Source: Bradyrhizobium sp.
GTDB taxonomy: Bacteria > Pseudomonadota > Alphaproteobacteria > Rhizobiales > Xanthobacteraceae
Assembly: GCF_022844465.1 (NCBI RefSeq)
Contig: NZ_JALHLP010000016.1
Location: 23,603-87,602, forward strand
Direction: 5' to 3'
DNA: 64,000 nt
Below the pieces are notes generated by a model. That model ran no database searches. It was not told where the DNA came from and saw nothing but the letters and a program-made list of their open reading frames with translations. Position numbers and translations under genes: made by a program. Of this stretch, positions 33,892 through 41,665 are shown one piece after another (within the stretch, counting starts at the first letter, position 1; the number at the start of each line of letters is the position of its first letter).

Positions 33892-33900
33892 CAAGATCAA

Positions 33901-33988
33901 TTTGCGCGGGTTGAGCGCGCAAGTGGCGGGTCTCCCGCCTGCTCGCAAGAGCAAATCACCGGACAGTCTCAACAGCTTGACCGGACTC
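33901..33988 (+). ncRNA. Guide-RNA scaffold (tracrRNA-like), copy 2
   Basis: A perfect 88-bp duplicate of 32919-33006 with the same three hairpins and anti-repeat. Unlike copy 1 it lies between genes, 9 bp after the stop of the 79-aa gene. A stand-alone structured RNA leading into the second array is therefore the simplest reading. Confidence 0.75.
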
Positions 33989-34090
33989 GGTCTCGTCACC
34001 CCGCATTTGTCCGGTGACGAGAACGATGCAGCTCGGATTGCCATCGCCGCTCGGGGTCTCGTCACCCCGCATTTGTCCGGTGACGAGAAC
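33989..34090 (+). CRISPR. Mini-CRISPR array 2: two 36-bp repeats, one 30-bp spacer
   Basis: Repeats at 33989-34024 and 34055-34090 are identical to those of array 1, and the spacer is 34025-34054. The scaffold-repeat-spacer-repeat unit has the same geometry as array 1. No match to this spacer was found by eye in the window. The sequence remains open when translated (12-residue repeats GLVTPHLSGDEN), but that is a property of the 36/30 spacing and not evidence of a protein. Confidence 0.88.
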
Positions 34091-34137
34091 AGCGTAAGGC
34101 GTCGAAAAAGAACCGCAACGAGGCGCAAAGCACGATC

Positions 34138-34377
34138 ATGACCACCACCCTTCGATCGCCCCGGCATCGCTGGAGCGATCGCACCACTGTCGTCGACGGC
34201 ACGGTTTCCGGTTGTCAGGAAACCCATCGCCGCTGTCCGCAGTGCGGACTGATCAAGATCACCGTGCACCCGCCGCACGGCCTGCCGTGGCGGGTCTGGC
34301 GCACCGCCGCCGGCGCTGCGTGGCAGGGCGATAGGACGCCGCCATGTGTGGCCGCGGCCGCGGCGGAGGCGTCATGA
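34138..34377 (+). CDS. Small phage protein with a CxxC motif
   Basis: 79 aa from ATG 34138. The centre has RRCPQCGLIKITVHPPHG, a half zinc-ribbon, followed by aromatic WRVWRTAAGAAWQG. It overlaps the start of the replication gene by 4 bp. Function unknown. Confidence 0.6.
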   Translation: MTTTLRSPRHRWSDRTTVVDGTVSGCQETHRRCPQCGLIKITVHPPHGLPWRVWRTAAGAAWQGDRTPPCVAAAAAEAS

Positions 34378-35645
34378 GCGTGCGGGCGATGAATTGGGCG
34401 ATGGAACAGGCGACCGGCGATCCGCGCGCGCAGTGCCTGCTGTTTGTGCTGGCCGACTGCGCAAACCCGGAAGGGGTGGCCTGGCCGTCGGTAAAATACA
34501 TGGCCGAAAAATCGCAACAGTCCAAAGCCACGGTGCAGCGGCGGCTGAAAGAATTGGAAGAGATTGGCGCGATCGCGCGATTCCCGCGTTGGGAAGACGA
34601 CACCGGCAAGATCAATGCCGCGGGCAGGGGGCGCCGCACCAGCGATGAAATCCGGCTGCTGCTTGATCGCCGTATCGCGTCGCCTGTGGACGATTCAGAT
34701 AGCGACGATGAGTCGTCGAAGCCTGAGACAGCGCTGGGTAATAGAGGGGAATTCGGGGCAATGGATTACCCTACCCCCCCGTCGCAGGCTGAGACGGGGG
34801 GGTCGCAGGCTGACACCCCCCCGTCGCTGGGGAGCGACCCCCCCCCGTCGCACTGCTGCGACCCCTATATGAACCGTAATTCTGAACCACAGAAAGATTC
34901 TCCCCCCAACCCCCCTCCGGGGGGCGAGGCGTCGAATGTGGTGGAGGTTGAAGGCTGGCAGGCATTCGAAACCGCGTTCGCCGCGGACGGCGATCCGATC
35001 GTGCGCGTGTCGATCGCCAAGCAGCTGTTCGCAGCACTGACCGCGGACGAAAAGCGGCGGTTGGTCGCAGCGGCCAAGGGGTTGATCGCCTGGCGGCGCC
35101 GGCAAAAGCGGCCGCCGGGGAAACCATCGGCGCAAACCTTCATCCGCGAAACCGATGCCTGGGCGAACTGGCAAAAATACGCCCCGCCCGATCCGGTCGT
35201 GCGCGAGCCACCGGTGTTTATCGCCGATGGCTCGGCCGATTGGCGCGCGCTGTGCGTGCTGGCGCGGATTTGCGACGACCCCGAACCGGTCGCACGCATG
35301 GTCGCCGACCATGGGCTTGGGCTGCTGCGATCGAAGCCGCTGTCGGAAGCAATGCGTGCCCTTGGCCAAGCGTTCGATCTGGAATCCGGTGAATGGCCGA
35401 TCGTTGAGGACGGCTCGCAGCAGTGCGGCGCATGGTGCGCATTTGTCGGCATCAAGCCGTTTAACCTGTTCACCGGCGAGGTCGTGCAGAAGGAAATCAT
35501 GCCCGGCAAAACCGTGGCTTGGAAGGTCGCCAAGTTCGGCCTGCGGGTGCCGTGGCTGTGGCCGCCGCGCAAGGATGGGTCGCTGTCGCTGGCGGCGTCG
35601 GCGATGCCAGTAGCCAATCATGAAATGAGCGATCAAGGGGAGTGA
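34374..35645 (+). CDS. Phage replication protein (HTH_36-type), target of spacer 1
   Basis: 423 aa from ATG 34374, preceded by GCGGAGG. The N-terminal winged helix (MNWAMEQATGDPRAQCLLFV, then WPSVKYMAEKSQQSKATVQR) is typical of lambda O/DnaD-like replication initiators. The middle is Pro/Ser-rich and disordered, and C-rich and G-rich DNA tracts there (around 34776-34846) are slippage-prone. A helical C-terminal domain may recruit the helicase. Residues about 329-338 are encoded by the exact protospacer of spacer 1, making it the likely regulated gene. Confidence 0.7.
   Translation: MSVRAMNWAMEQATGDPRAQCLLFVLADCANPEGVAWPSVKYMAEKSQQSKATVQRRLKELEEIGAIARFPRWEDDTGKINAAGRGRRTSDEIRLLLDRRIASPVDDSDSDDESSKPETALGNRGEFGAMDYPTPPSQAETGGSQADTPPSLGSDPPPSHCCDPYMNRNSEPQKDSPPNPPPGGEASNVVEVEGWQAFETAFAADGDPIVRVSIAKQLFAALTADEKRRLVAAAKGLIAWRRRQKRPPGKPSAQTFIRETDAWANWQKYAPPDPVVREPPVFIADGSADWRALCVLARICDDPEPVARMVADHGLGLLRSKPLSEAMRALGQAFDLESGEWPIVEDGSQQCGAWCAFVGIKPFNLFTGEVVQKEIMPGKTVAWKVAKFGLRVPWLWPPRKDGSLSLAASAMPVANHEMSDQGE
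35359..35388 (+). other. Protospacer of spacer 1 (30/30 identity)
   Basis: The sequence begins CCCTTGGCCAAGCG and ends CTGGAATCCG, identical to 33045-33074. Identity stops at the spacer edges apart from one chance G, so this is not a longer duplication. The flanks are 5' GCAATGCGTG and 3' GTGAATGG. The guide would have the sense sequence of the replication mRNA and pair with the template strand. Confidence 0.93.
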
Positions 35646-35647
35646 CG

Positions 35648-36259
35648 ATGTTTGCCAAGACGGATCCGACCATGGCGGATGTGTGGGGGATGGCGCTGGG
35701 GCCGGCATTGCTCGACTTCCACGCGCCGCGCCAGTGGCGCGCGCTTACGGTTCGTCCGACCTACGAGCAGAAGGCGGCGGATTTTCTCAAGACTGAGCGG
35801 CAATGGGTGTACTGGCCGTGCTTTGTCGACCAGGTGCATGCGGGCGGGCATCGCCGCGGTCAGTGCCGTGTACGGCGCGCCGTGTTCCGCGCGGTGATGC
35901 CCGGCTACCTGTTTCTGGCGGTGCACCCCGACAGCGGCGATCCCTGGAGCTGCGTGCATGCCACGCCCGGCATAACCGGTTTTGTGCGCGATGGCGGCGG
36001 TCACGCCGCCGCCTTGACCGACCGTGACATCGATATCATCCGGATGATCGAGGCCGGACTGAATCTGCCACACGATCCAATGAAGGCGCATCGCCACAAA
36101 CCTGGGGATAAAGTGCGGTTTGTTGACGATACCTACAGCCGCTGGCCGCCCAGTATTGTGCGCAGGCTTGCGGAGGACGGCCGAATCGTGCTTGAGACTC
36201 TGCTGTTGGGGCGGATCGTGCCGATTCTGGCCTATCCGCACCAGATCGAGGCGATGTAG
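35648..36259 (+). CDS. NusG/RfaH-like phage antiterminator
   Basis: 203 aa from ATG 35648 (AAGGGGAG upstream). The N-terminal NGN-like domain (WRALTVRPTYEQKAADFLK, FRAVMPGYLFLAV, TPGITGFVRDGG) and a C-terminal KOW-like domain (HKPGDKVRFVDDTYSRWP..ILAYPHQ) match NusG paralogues. Placed between early genes and two strong terminators that precede packaging genes, it probably lets polymerase read through into the late operon. Confidence 0.8.
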   Translation: MFAKTDPTMADVWGMALGPALLDFHAPRQWRALTVRPTYEQKAADFLKTERQWVYWPCFVDQVHAGGHRRGQCRVRRAVFRAVMPGYLFLAVHPDSGDPWSCVHATPGITGFVRDGGGHAAALTDRDIDIIRMIEAGLNLPHDPMKAHRHKPGDKVRFVDDTYSRWPPSIVRRLAEDGRIVLETLLLGRIVPILAYPHQIEAM

Positions 36260-36386
36260 GTAAGCCAGGCGCAACCAGCGCTTCCCCTGCTCAAGTCCCT
36301 CGACGGCGCGGACGCGCTACACACCGGGCGATTGCCCGTGCTGCCGCTTACCGGCACAAAGTTTCTCGGTTTTGTCAGAACGGTGG

Positions 36387-36415
36387 CCCCGGTGCTGCGC
36401 AGCGCCGGGGTTTTT
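36387..36415 (+). terminator. Intrinsic terminator before the late genes
   Basis: CCCCGG..GCTG-CG-CAGC..CCGGGG forms a long stem followed by TTTTTATT, a complete rho-independent terminator on the plus strand. Confidence 0.85.
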
Positions 36416-36517
36416 ATTGCTATAGGGTATGCGGCGGCCGTGAAAATCGCGCCGCGCGCCAACCCGGGAGTCTCCCATGTGACGCATGCCGTTCATCCAT
36501 CTTGTCAAGGATAGAGC

Positions 36518-36547
36518 AAAGCCCGGCGCAGCGATGCGTCGGGCTTT
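36518..36547. terminator. Second hairpin terminator before the late genes
   Basis: AAAGCCCGGCGCA pairs with TGCGTCGGGCTTT (one mismatch-type pair) around GCGA. A T-run of three follows the stem, so it is weaker than the one upstream. Confidence 0.65.
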
Positions 36548-36694
36548 CGCGTTTGAAGCCATAGGGTGACGGCATGCGTTGTGGCTGCCGTCGCCCACAT
36601 CCTTGGGCGTTTTCTCCCGCAAACTTCGCCGCGGGCCGAACCCATCGGGGCTGCGACCCGCGGCGCTTTGTTCGATCTGGCAGCAGCAGCACCG

Positions 36695-37432
36695 ATGGCC
36701 GCACTTATCCGGGCCGATGCCAGCGCTGTGCTCCGCGCCTTTCGGCACATTCGCAATGAGGTCACACCTTTTCAGCTGGCCTATACGCTGACCAAAGTGG
36801 CGCAGGATATCCGCGATGGCGAACGCGAGACCATTCGCGCGGTGTTTGATCGGCCAACGCCGTTCTCGTCCAATTCCTTGTTTGTAAGGCCGGCGACGAA
36901 GCATCTGCTGACCGCCATCGTTCAGTTCAAGGAAGGATTTGGATCGATTCCCGCCTGGAAATATCTCGGCCCACAGGTTGAGGGCGGCGGGCGACGCAAG
37001 AAGCGGCACGAGCGGGCGTTGGAACGCGTCGGCATTCTTCGGTCCGATGAGTATTGCGTGCCGGGGAAGAGCGTTGGCCTCGACGCCTATGGCAACATGC
37101 GGGGAGGCGACATCGTTCGCATCCTCTCGCGACTGGGCGCCGCCGAAGGTCGTGCCGGTTATCAGATGAATGCGACGCCGCGCTCGCGTGCCCGCATCGC
37201 GCGTACGGGTGGCACTACCTACTTTGTCTCGCGTGGCCGTAGGGGTTCGCCGGATGGTGTCTACCAACGTAGACGCGGTGGGGTCATGCCCGTGCTGATC
37301 TTCGTGCGGGCACCTAAATACACCAAGCGGTTTCCGTTCTACGAGCGCGCGCATGCGATCTTCCACCAGCGCTTCGCGATCCGGGCCCGCGAGGCATGGA
37401 CACGCTACCCGCCACGCGCCCTCGCCGCCTGA
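36695..37432 (+). CDS. Phage protein, possibly structural (minor tail or morphogenesis)
   Basis: About 245 aa from ATG 36695. A GTG at 36566 would add 43 residues without protein-like character. Segments such as AFRHIRNEVTPFQLAYTLTKVAQD and TPFSSNSLFVRPATKHLLTA resemble small phage morphogenesis proteins that start with a helical self-association region. The C-terminus is basic (AREAWTRYPPR). The start is uncertain and the role is inferred from position. Confidence 0.5.
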   Translation: MAALIRADASAVLRAFRHIRNEVTPFQLAYTLTKVAQDIRDGERETIRAVFDRPTPFSSNSLFVRPATKHLLTAIVQFKEGFGSIPAWKYLGPQVEGGGRRKKRHERALERVGILRSDEYCVPGKSVGLDAYGNMRGGDIVRILSRLGAAEGRAGYQMNATPRSRARIARTGGTTYFVSRGRRGSPDGVYQRRRGGVMPVLIFVRAPKYTKRFPFYERAHAIFHQRFAIRAREAWTRYPPRALAA

Positions 37433-37540
37433 CCGCGCCGCGCGGAATCCATCAATTGATCGCGGGTCCTTCCGGCGTCCCATCCGGCGCGGGTAATTCA
37501 AACCCCGGGCCTTCGCTAGTTGGGCGTCCGAAAACTTAGG

Positions 37541-37566
37541 TTGACTCGGTTGACTCGGTTGACTCG
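37541..37566. repeat. Three tandem 9-bp repeats before the methyltransferase
   Basis: TTGACTCGG occurs three times head to tail (the third ends in C or G at its edge), 23 bp upstream of the ATG at 37589. Each unit contains TTGACT, so it could act as a promoter or operator tract. Confidence 0.75.
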
Positions 37567-37588
37567 CACCAGTGATGGATTTGATCGA

Positions 37589-38902
37589 ATGCCACGTAAA
37601 TCGCTGGTCATCGAGTATCGGCCGGTTGACGCACTGGTGCCCTATGCGCGTAATGCGCGACTGCATTCGGCCGAGCAGGTCGCCAAGATCGCAGCGTCGA
37701 TCAAGCGGTTCGGATTCAATAATCCGATCTTGGTAGATGCCCAGGCCACCATAGTCGCGGGCCATGGCCGGGTCATGGCTGCAGCGAGCCTCGGCCTCGA
37801 TCGAGTCCCGGTGATTGTATTAGGCCACCTGTCAGACGACGAGAGGCGGGCCTACACGCTGGCCGATAACCGCATCGCCCTCGACGCTAGCTGGGATGAA
37901 GCACTTCTCGCGCAGGAACTCGCGCTTGTGGATGCATCCGGCCTTGGCGAGATCGCTGGCTTTGGCCGCGCCGAAATTGACAGTCTGCTGCTCGCTGCGG
38001 CCGGTGGCGGTGGTGGCTTGACCGACCCGAACGCGGCACCGGATGTACCTGTAACACCGATATCCGTGCCTGGAGATTTGTGGGTAATGGGTGGGCATCG
38101 GGTACTGTGCGGTAGCGCCACCGTGCGCGCGGATGCCAAGCGGGTGATGGGTGCTGAGTCGCCGCATCTGATGGTCACCGATCCACCCTACGGCGTTGAA
38201 TACGATGCGAAGTGGCGACAGGCTGCCGGGCTTCAATCCGCCGGTGCGGGTGGTATCGTCCTGAATGACGACCGCGCCGATTGGCGCGAGGCATGGGCGC
38301 TTTTTCCCGGCAGCGTGGCCTATGTCTGGCATTCGGGCCTACACACCGCCGAGGTGCAGGCCTCGCTCGCAGTGCATGGTCTCCTGTTGCGTGCACATAT
38401 CGTTTGGGTGAAGACCCGCCCGGTGATCTCGCGCGGTGCCTATCACTGGCAGCACGAGCCGGCGCTGTATGCGGTCAAACCGGACGCGGATGATCACTGG
38501 CGGTTTGTTCCGGAGCACGAGATTGCGTCCTATGTGGTTTTGAAGGGTGAGAACGCATCTTGGGCTGGCGATCGCAAGCAATCGACGGTCTGGCAAATCG
38601 AACATGTCAAATCCGAAACCGGCCACAGCACCCAGAAGCCGATCGAGTGCATGCGTCGGCCGATCATCAACAATTCCGATATTGGCGACGCGATCTATGA
38701 GCCGTTCGCTGGCTCCGGCACCACCGTGATCGCTGCCGAGATCACGGGTCGCCGTTGTTTGGCGATCGAACTCAACCCAGCCTATGTTGATGTGATCGTT
38801 CGTCGCTGGCAGGAATTCACCGGTGATGATGCGGTGCTCGATGGTGATGGCCGTACGTTCCGCGAGATCGCCAGCGCCCGCGGCGTGCCGCGCGCTGCCT
38901 GA
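37589..38902 (+). CDS. ParB-N domain/DNA methyltransferase fusion
   Basis: 437 aa from ATG 37589. The ParB-like nuclease domain (about 1-130) has YARNARLHSAEQVAKIAASI and IVAGHGRVMAAASLGL. The N4/N6 amino-methyltransferase domain (about 170-415) has the catalytic DPPY (VTDPPYGVEYD) before the SAM motif (YEPFAGSGTTVIAAE), i.e. beta-class order, with KPIECMRRPI between. It sits directly upstream of terminase, as in many lambda-like phages, and would modify phage DNA before packaging. Confidence 0.9.
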   Translation: MPRKSLVIEYRPVDALVPYARNARLHSAEQVAKIAASIKRFGFNNPILVDAQATIVAGHGRVMAAASLGLDRVPVIVLGHLSDDERRAYTLADNRIALDASWDEALLAQELALVDASGLGEIAGFGRAEIDSLLLAAAGGGGGLTDPNAAPDVPVTPISVPGDLWVMGGHRVLCGSATVRADAKRVMGAESPHLMVTDPPYGVEYDAKWRQAAGLQSAGAGGIVLNDDRADWREAWALFPGSVAYVWHSGLHTAEVQASLAVHGLLLRAHIVWVKTRPVISRGAYHWQHEPALYAVKPDADDHWRFVPEHEIASYVVLKGENASWAGDRKQSTVWQIEHVKSETGHSTQKPIECMRRPIINNSDIGDAIYEPFAGSGTTVIAAEITGRRCLAIELNPAYVDVIVRRWQEFTGDDAVLDGDGRTFREIASARGVPRAA

Positions 38903-38913
38903 GATTTCCTTAG

Positions 38914-39477
38914 ATGCTTGAAATGACCCAGGCCGAGTATGCGCGCCACCGTGGGGTGACCAAGCAGGCCGTCGGCAAGCTGGTGAAGTCCGGCAAAATT
39001 GCCCTGTCGGTGAACGCCGAAGGCCGGCGCGTGATTGATGCCGCTGCCGCTGATCGGGCGCTCGGTGAAGTGCGAGAGCGCGTTATTGTGCGCGATGAAC
39101 CAGAAGCCGGCGCGCCGCATCGCGGCGCCTATCTGCCGCCCGGCGACGGCGCGGGACTGACTAAAGCCAAGATCGCCACCGAGGTCTATCGCGCGCGACT
39201 GTCGCAGCTTGAATATGAAGAACGGGTCGGTCGGCTGTTGCGAACCGAAGACGTCACCCGTTCGATGGAACTGTGCGCGGAAATGATTGTGCGTGACATT
39301 GATCGGTTGCCAACCCGCGCCGACGACATCGCCGCCGCCTTCACCAAGGGCGGCGTGCCCGCTGTTCGCGCCGCTCTTAAGGACATCGCCCGTCAAACCC
39401 GCGAGACACTCGAGCAGAACATGCGCATCTTAAGTGACGGGGAAGTCGGCGCGGGCTCCGAGGATGCGGTGTCATGA
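38914..39477 (+). CDS. Terminase small subunit (Nu1-like)
   Basis: 187 aa. An N-terminal winged helix (MTQAEYARHRGVTKQAVGKLVKSG) recognises DNA. A long helical region (YRARLSQLEYEERVGRLLRTEDV) and a C-terminal coiled region follow. It overlaps the large subunit gene by 4 bp. It would select phage DNA at cos for packaging. Confidence 0.85.
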   Translation: MLEMTQAEYARHRGVTKQAVGKLVKSGKIALSVNAEGRRVIDAAAADRALGEVRERVIVRDEPEAGAPHRGAYLPPGDGAGLTKAKIATEVYRARLSQLEYEERVGRLLRTEDVTRSMELCAEMIVRDIDRLPTRADDIAAAFTKGGVPAVRAALKDIARQTRETLEQNMRILSDGEVGAGSEDAVS

Positions 39478-41435
39478 AAGATATGCGCCGCGCGCTGCCG
39501 GTCATCGCTGGTGTGTTTGCCGGCATCTTTGCGCCAGCGCATCCGATGTCGCCGTCGGTTTGGGCGGCACAAAATCTAGTGGTGCCGGATGGCCCCTATG
39601 CGGGCGAGCGGTTTCATCCTGAATTGACACCGTATCTGGTGGAGCCGCTGGATTTCTTTTCTTCCGAATGTCTCGACAACAAATGCGTTATCCGCAAGTC
39701 GGCCCAAACCGGATTTACGCTGCTGGCAATCGCCGCGATTGGCTATTCGATTGATCGTGAACCGTGCCGGATGATGGTCGTGCAGCCGACCGATTCTGCA
39801 CTGTCGGAGTTTAATCGCGAAAAGCTGCAGCCGGCATTTGACCAGTCGCGCGCGCTGCGCGCAAAAGTGCGCACGCAGATTTCGCGCTCGACGCAAGGCT
39901 CGACCACCTACGCCAAGCGATATCCCGGAGGATCGCTGACGCTGGCGATCGCGACCTCGACCGCGGATCTGCGCAGCAAGACTATCAAGAAGGTCATCAA
40001 GGACGAGGCCTCAGAGTATCCCGAAGACCTCGACGGGCAGGGCTCGCCGCACAAGATGATCGAAGCCCGCTATGAATCGTTTTTACAAACTGGCGATTGG
40101 AAAGAGCTTTCGATCTCGACGCCGGTGATCAAGGGTGCTTGCTACATCGATGCCGAATTCGAAGCTGGCGACCAGCGGCTCTGGCATGTGCCGTGCCCAG
40201 GCTGTGGCGATGAGTTTGTGTTTAGCTTTGACCTTGAGCAATTCCAATTCAATGCCAGTTATCCGTTCGAGGCGCGTTACGTTGCCCCCTGCTGTGGTCG
40301 GCCGATCGAGTCGCACGAGAAAAACCTGCTGATTCGCAAGGGGCGGTGGATCGCCACTGCGCCGGCGCCTGGCAAACACCGCAGTTACCACTTTGACGCC
40401 CTGTCCTCGCCGTTTGTGCCTTGGGATACGATCGCGCGTCGCTACCTCGAGGCCAAGCAAAACGAGTCCAACCTCAAGACCTTCGACAATCTTACGCTAG
40501 GCCGCGCCCATGAAGTCAAAGGCGATGCTCCGCCTCACGCTCGGCTGCTTGAGCGCCGCGAGTCCTATCCGGTCGGTGTTATCCCGTCCGCTGGACTGTT
40601 GCTCGCCGCCGGTGCCGACGTGCAGCATAGCGGCATCTGGTTTGAGGTAGTCGCTTACGGCCGGGATGGTCAGAGTTGGTCGATTGAACATGGCTTCGTC
40701 GAGGGCGACACCACTGATCCGGAGCGCGGCGCCTTTGCCACCCTGGTTGAGGTCTATGAGCGCCAATTTGACGACGCGTTTGGCGCACGTCGCCAGATCG
40801 ATGCTTTGGCGATCGATGCGGGCGACGGCGGCCGGGCCAATCAGGTCTATGCTTGGTGTCGCAATCGACACCGCGCTTTTGCGGTCAAAGGTGTTTCCGG
40901 CTGGACCGCGCCGGCGATTGGTACGCCAGCCCGTGTCTCGATCACGCTGAAAGGAAAAAAGCTCAAGGGCGGCGCGACGCTCTGGCCGGTTGGAACTTGG
41001 CCGCTGAAGGCCACCTACTACGGCAATTTGCGAAAGGATGGCCGCAAGGCCGGCGCGGAGACCGACCCGCCAGGTTACTGCCACCACCATCAGAATTGCG
41101 ACGAGCGCTACTTCCGTCAGCAGACCGCTGAATATCTCAAGACTGTCACAGTGCGCGGTCGCACCACAAAAGTCTGGCAGGAAACCGGACCAAACCACCT
41201 GCTGGATTGCCGGATTTACGCAATGGCGATGGTCGAATATCTCGGCCTGTCACGCTTGCGCGCCGACGATTGGGTGGCACTTGAGCGGTTGCGCGGCGTA
41301 CCGCCGGCGGCGGCGCGGCCGGATCTGCTCGCGCCGGACTCGGTGATTCTGGCGTCCAAGCCCACGCTACGCCCGGTCTTGTTGCAAAAAACCAAGGCGC
41401 GCGGGCGCCGCATACTTTCGCGAGGCATCGCATGA
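39474..41435 (+). CDS. Terminase large subunit (GpA family)
   Basis: 653 aa, near lambda gpA length. The ATPase has a Walker A-like RKSAQTGFT (about 75), Walker B KKVIKDEASEYPED (about 180) and a Cys-rich finger (VPCPGCGDEF, APCCGRPI). The nuclease domain has AGADVQHSGIWFEVV and LAIDAGDGG. It cuts and translocates DNA into the prohead. It overlaps both neighbours by 4 bp. Confidence 0.92.
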   Translation: MKDMRRALPVIAGVFAGIFAPAHPMSPSVWAAQNLVVPDGPYAGERFHPELTPYLVEPLDFFSSECLDNKCVIRKSAQTGFTLLAIAAIGYSIDREPCRMMVVQPTDSALSEFNREKLQPAFDQSRALRAKVRTQISRSTQGSTTYAKRYPGGSLTLAIATSTADLRSKTIKKVIKDEASEYPEDLDGQGSPHKMIEARYESFLQTGDWKELSISTPVIKGACYIDAEFEAGDQRLWHVPCPGCGDEFVFSFDLEQFQFNASYPFEARYVAPCCGRPIESHEKNLLIRKGRWIATAPAPGKHRSYHFDALSSPFVPWDTIARRYLEAKQNESNLKTFDNLTLGRAHEVKGDAPPHARLLERRESYPVGVIPSAGLLLAAGADVQHSGIWFEVVAYGRDGQSWSIEHGFVEGDTTDPERGAFATLVEVYERQFDDAFGARRQIDALAIDAGDGGRANQVYAWCRNRHRAFAVKGVSGWTAPAIGTPARVSITLKGKKLKGGATLWPVGTWPLKATYYGNLRKDGRKAGAETDPPGYCHHHQNCDERYFRQQTAEYLKTVTVRGRTTKVWQETGPNHLLDCRIYAMAMVEYLGLSRLRADDWVALERLRGVPPAAARPDLLAPDSVILASKPTLRPVLLQKTKARGRRILSRGIA

Positions 41436-41665
41436 GCGTGGGCATCACTCTGGCGCAGGCGCAGGCGCAGCTCGCCGCATGGCTCGCCGCGTCGTCGGCA
41501 GTCGCGACAGGCCAGGAATATGAGATCGATACCGGCGCCGGTCGCCGTCGGCTCAAGCGGGCCGACGCCAGCGAAATTCGCCATCAGATCGATTATTGGC
41601 AGGCCAAGGTCAGCGCGCTGACCGTCGGCGGCCGCCGCCGGGTCCGCTATGTGGTGCCGCAATGA
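41432..41665 (+). CDS. gpW/DUF6148-like small head protein
   Basis: 77 aa. A helical hairpin (LAQAQAQLAAWLAASSAVAT) is followed by a strand pair (EYEIDTGAGRRRLKRADASE) and a helix, the plan of small proteins encoded between terminase and portal in lambda-like phages. It overlaps both neighbours by 4 bp. Confidence 0.75.
   Translation: MSVGITLAQAQAQLAAWLAASSAVATGQEYEIDTGAGRRRLKRADASEIRHQIDYWQAKVSALTVGGRRRVRYVVPQ

Larger units (their letters stand above)
36260..36694. promoter_or_regulatory. Early/late junction with two terminators
   Basis: This 435-bp stretch lacks a convincing gene and carries two intrinsic terminators (36387-36415, 36518-36547). It is the natural place for the late-operon control site and for recruitment of the NusG-like protein. 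I see no clear promoter boxes. Confidence 0.5.

Noticed and set aside
33009..34090. Repeats as protein-binding operators rather than CRISPR
   Set aside because: Exact 36-bp repeats, constant 30-bp non-identical spacers, a scaffold with anti-repeat, a Cas12-like gene and a spacer with a perfect protospacer together fit a guide array far better than an operator cluster.
33902..34141. Open frame through scaffold copy 2 and array 2 encoding 12-residue repeats
   Set aside because: It starts at TTG inside the scaffold without a ribosome-binding site. Its openness follows from 36/30-bp geometry. The element is better explained as RNA.
37541..37566. Short tandem repeats as a second CRISPR-like array
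   Set aside because: The units are 9 bp and contiguous, without spacers; a simple tandem tract.
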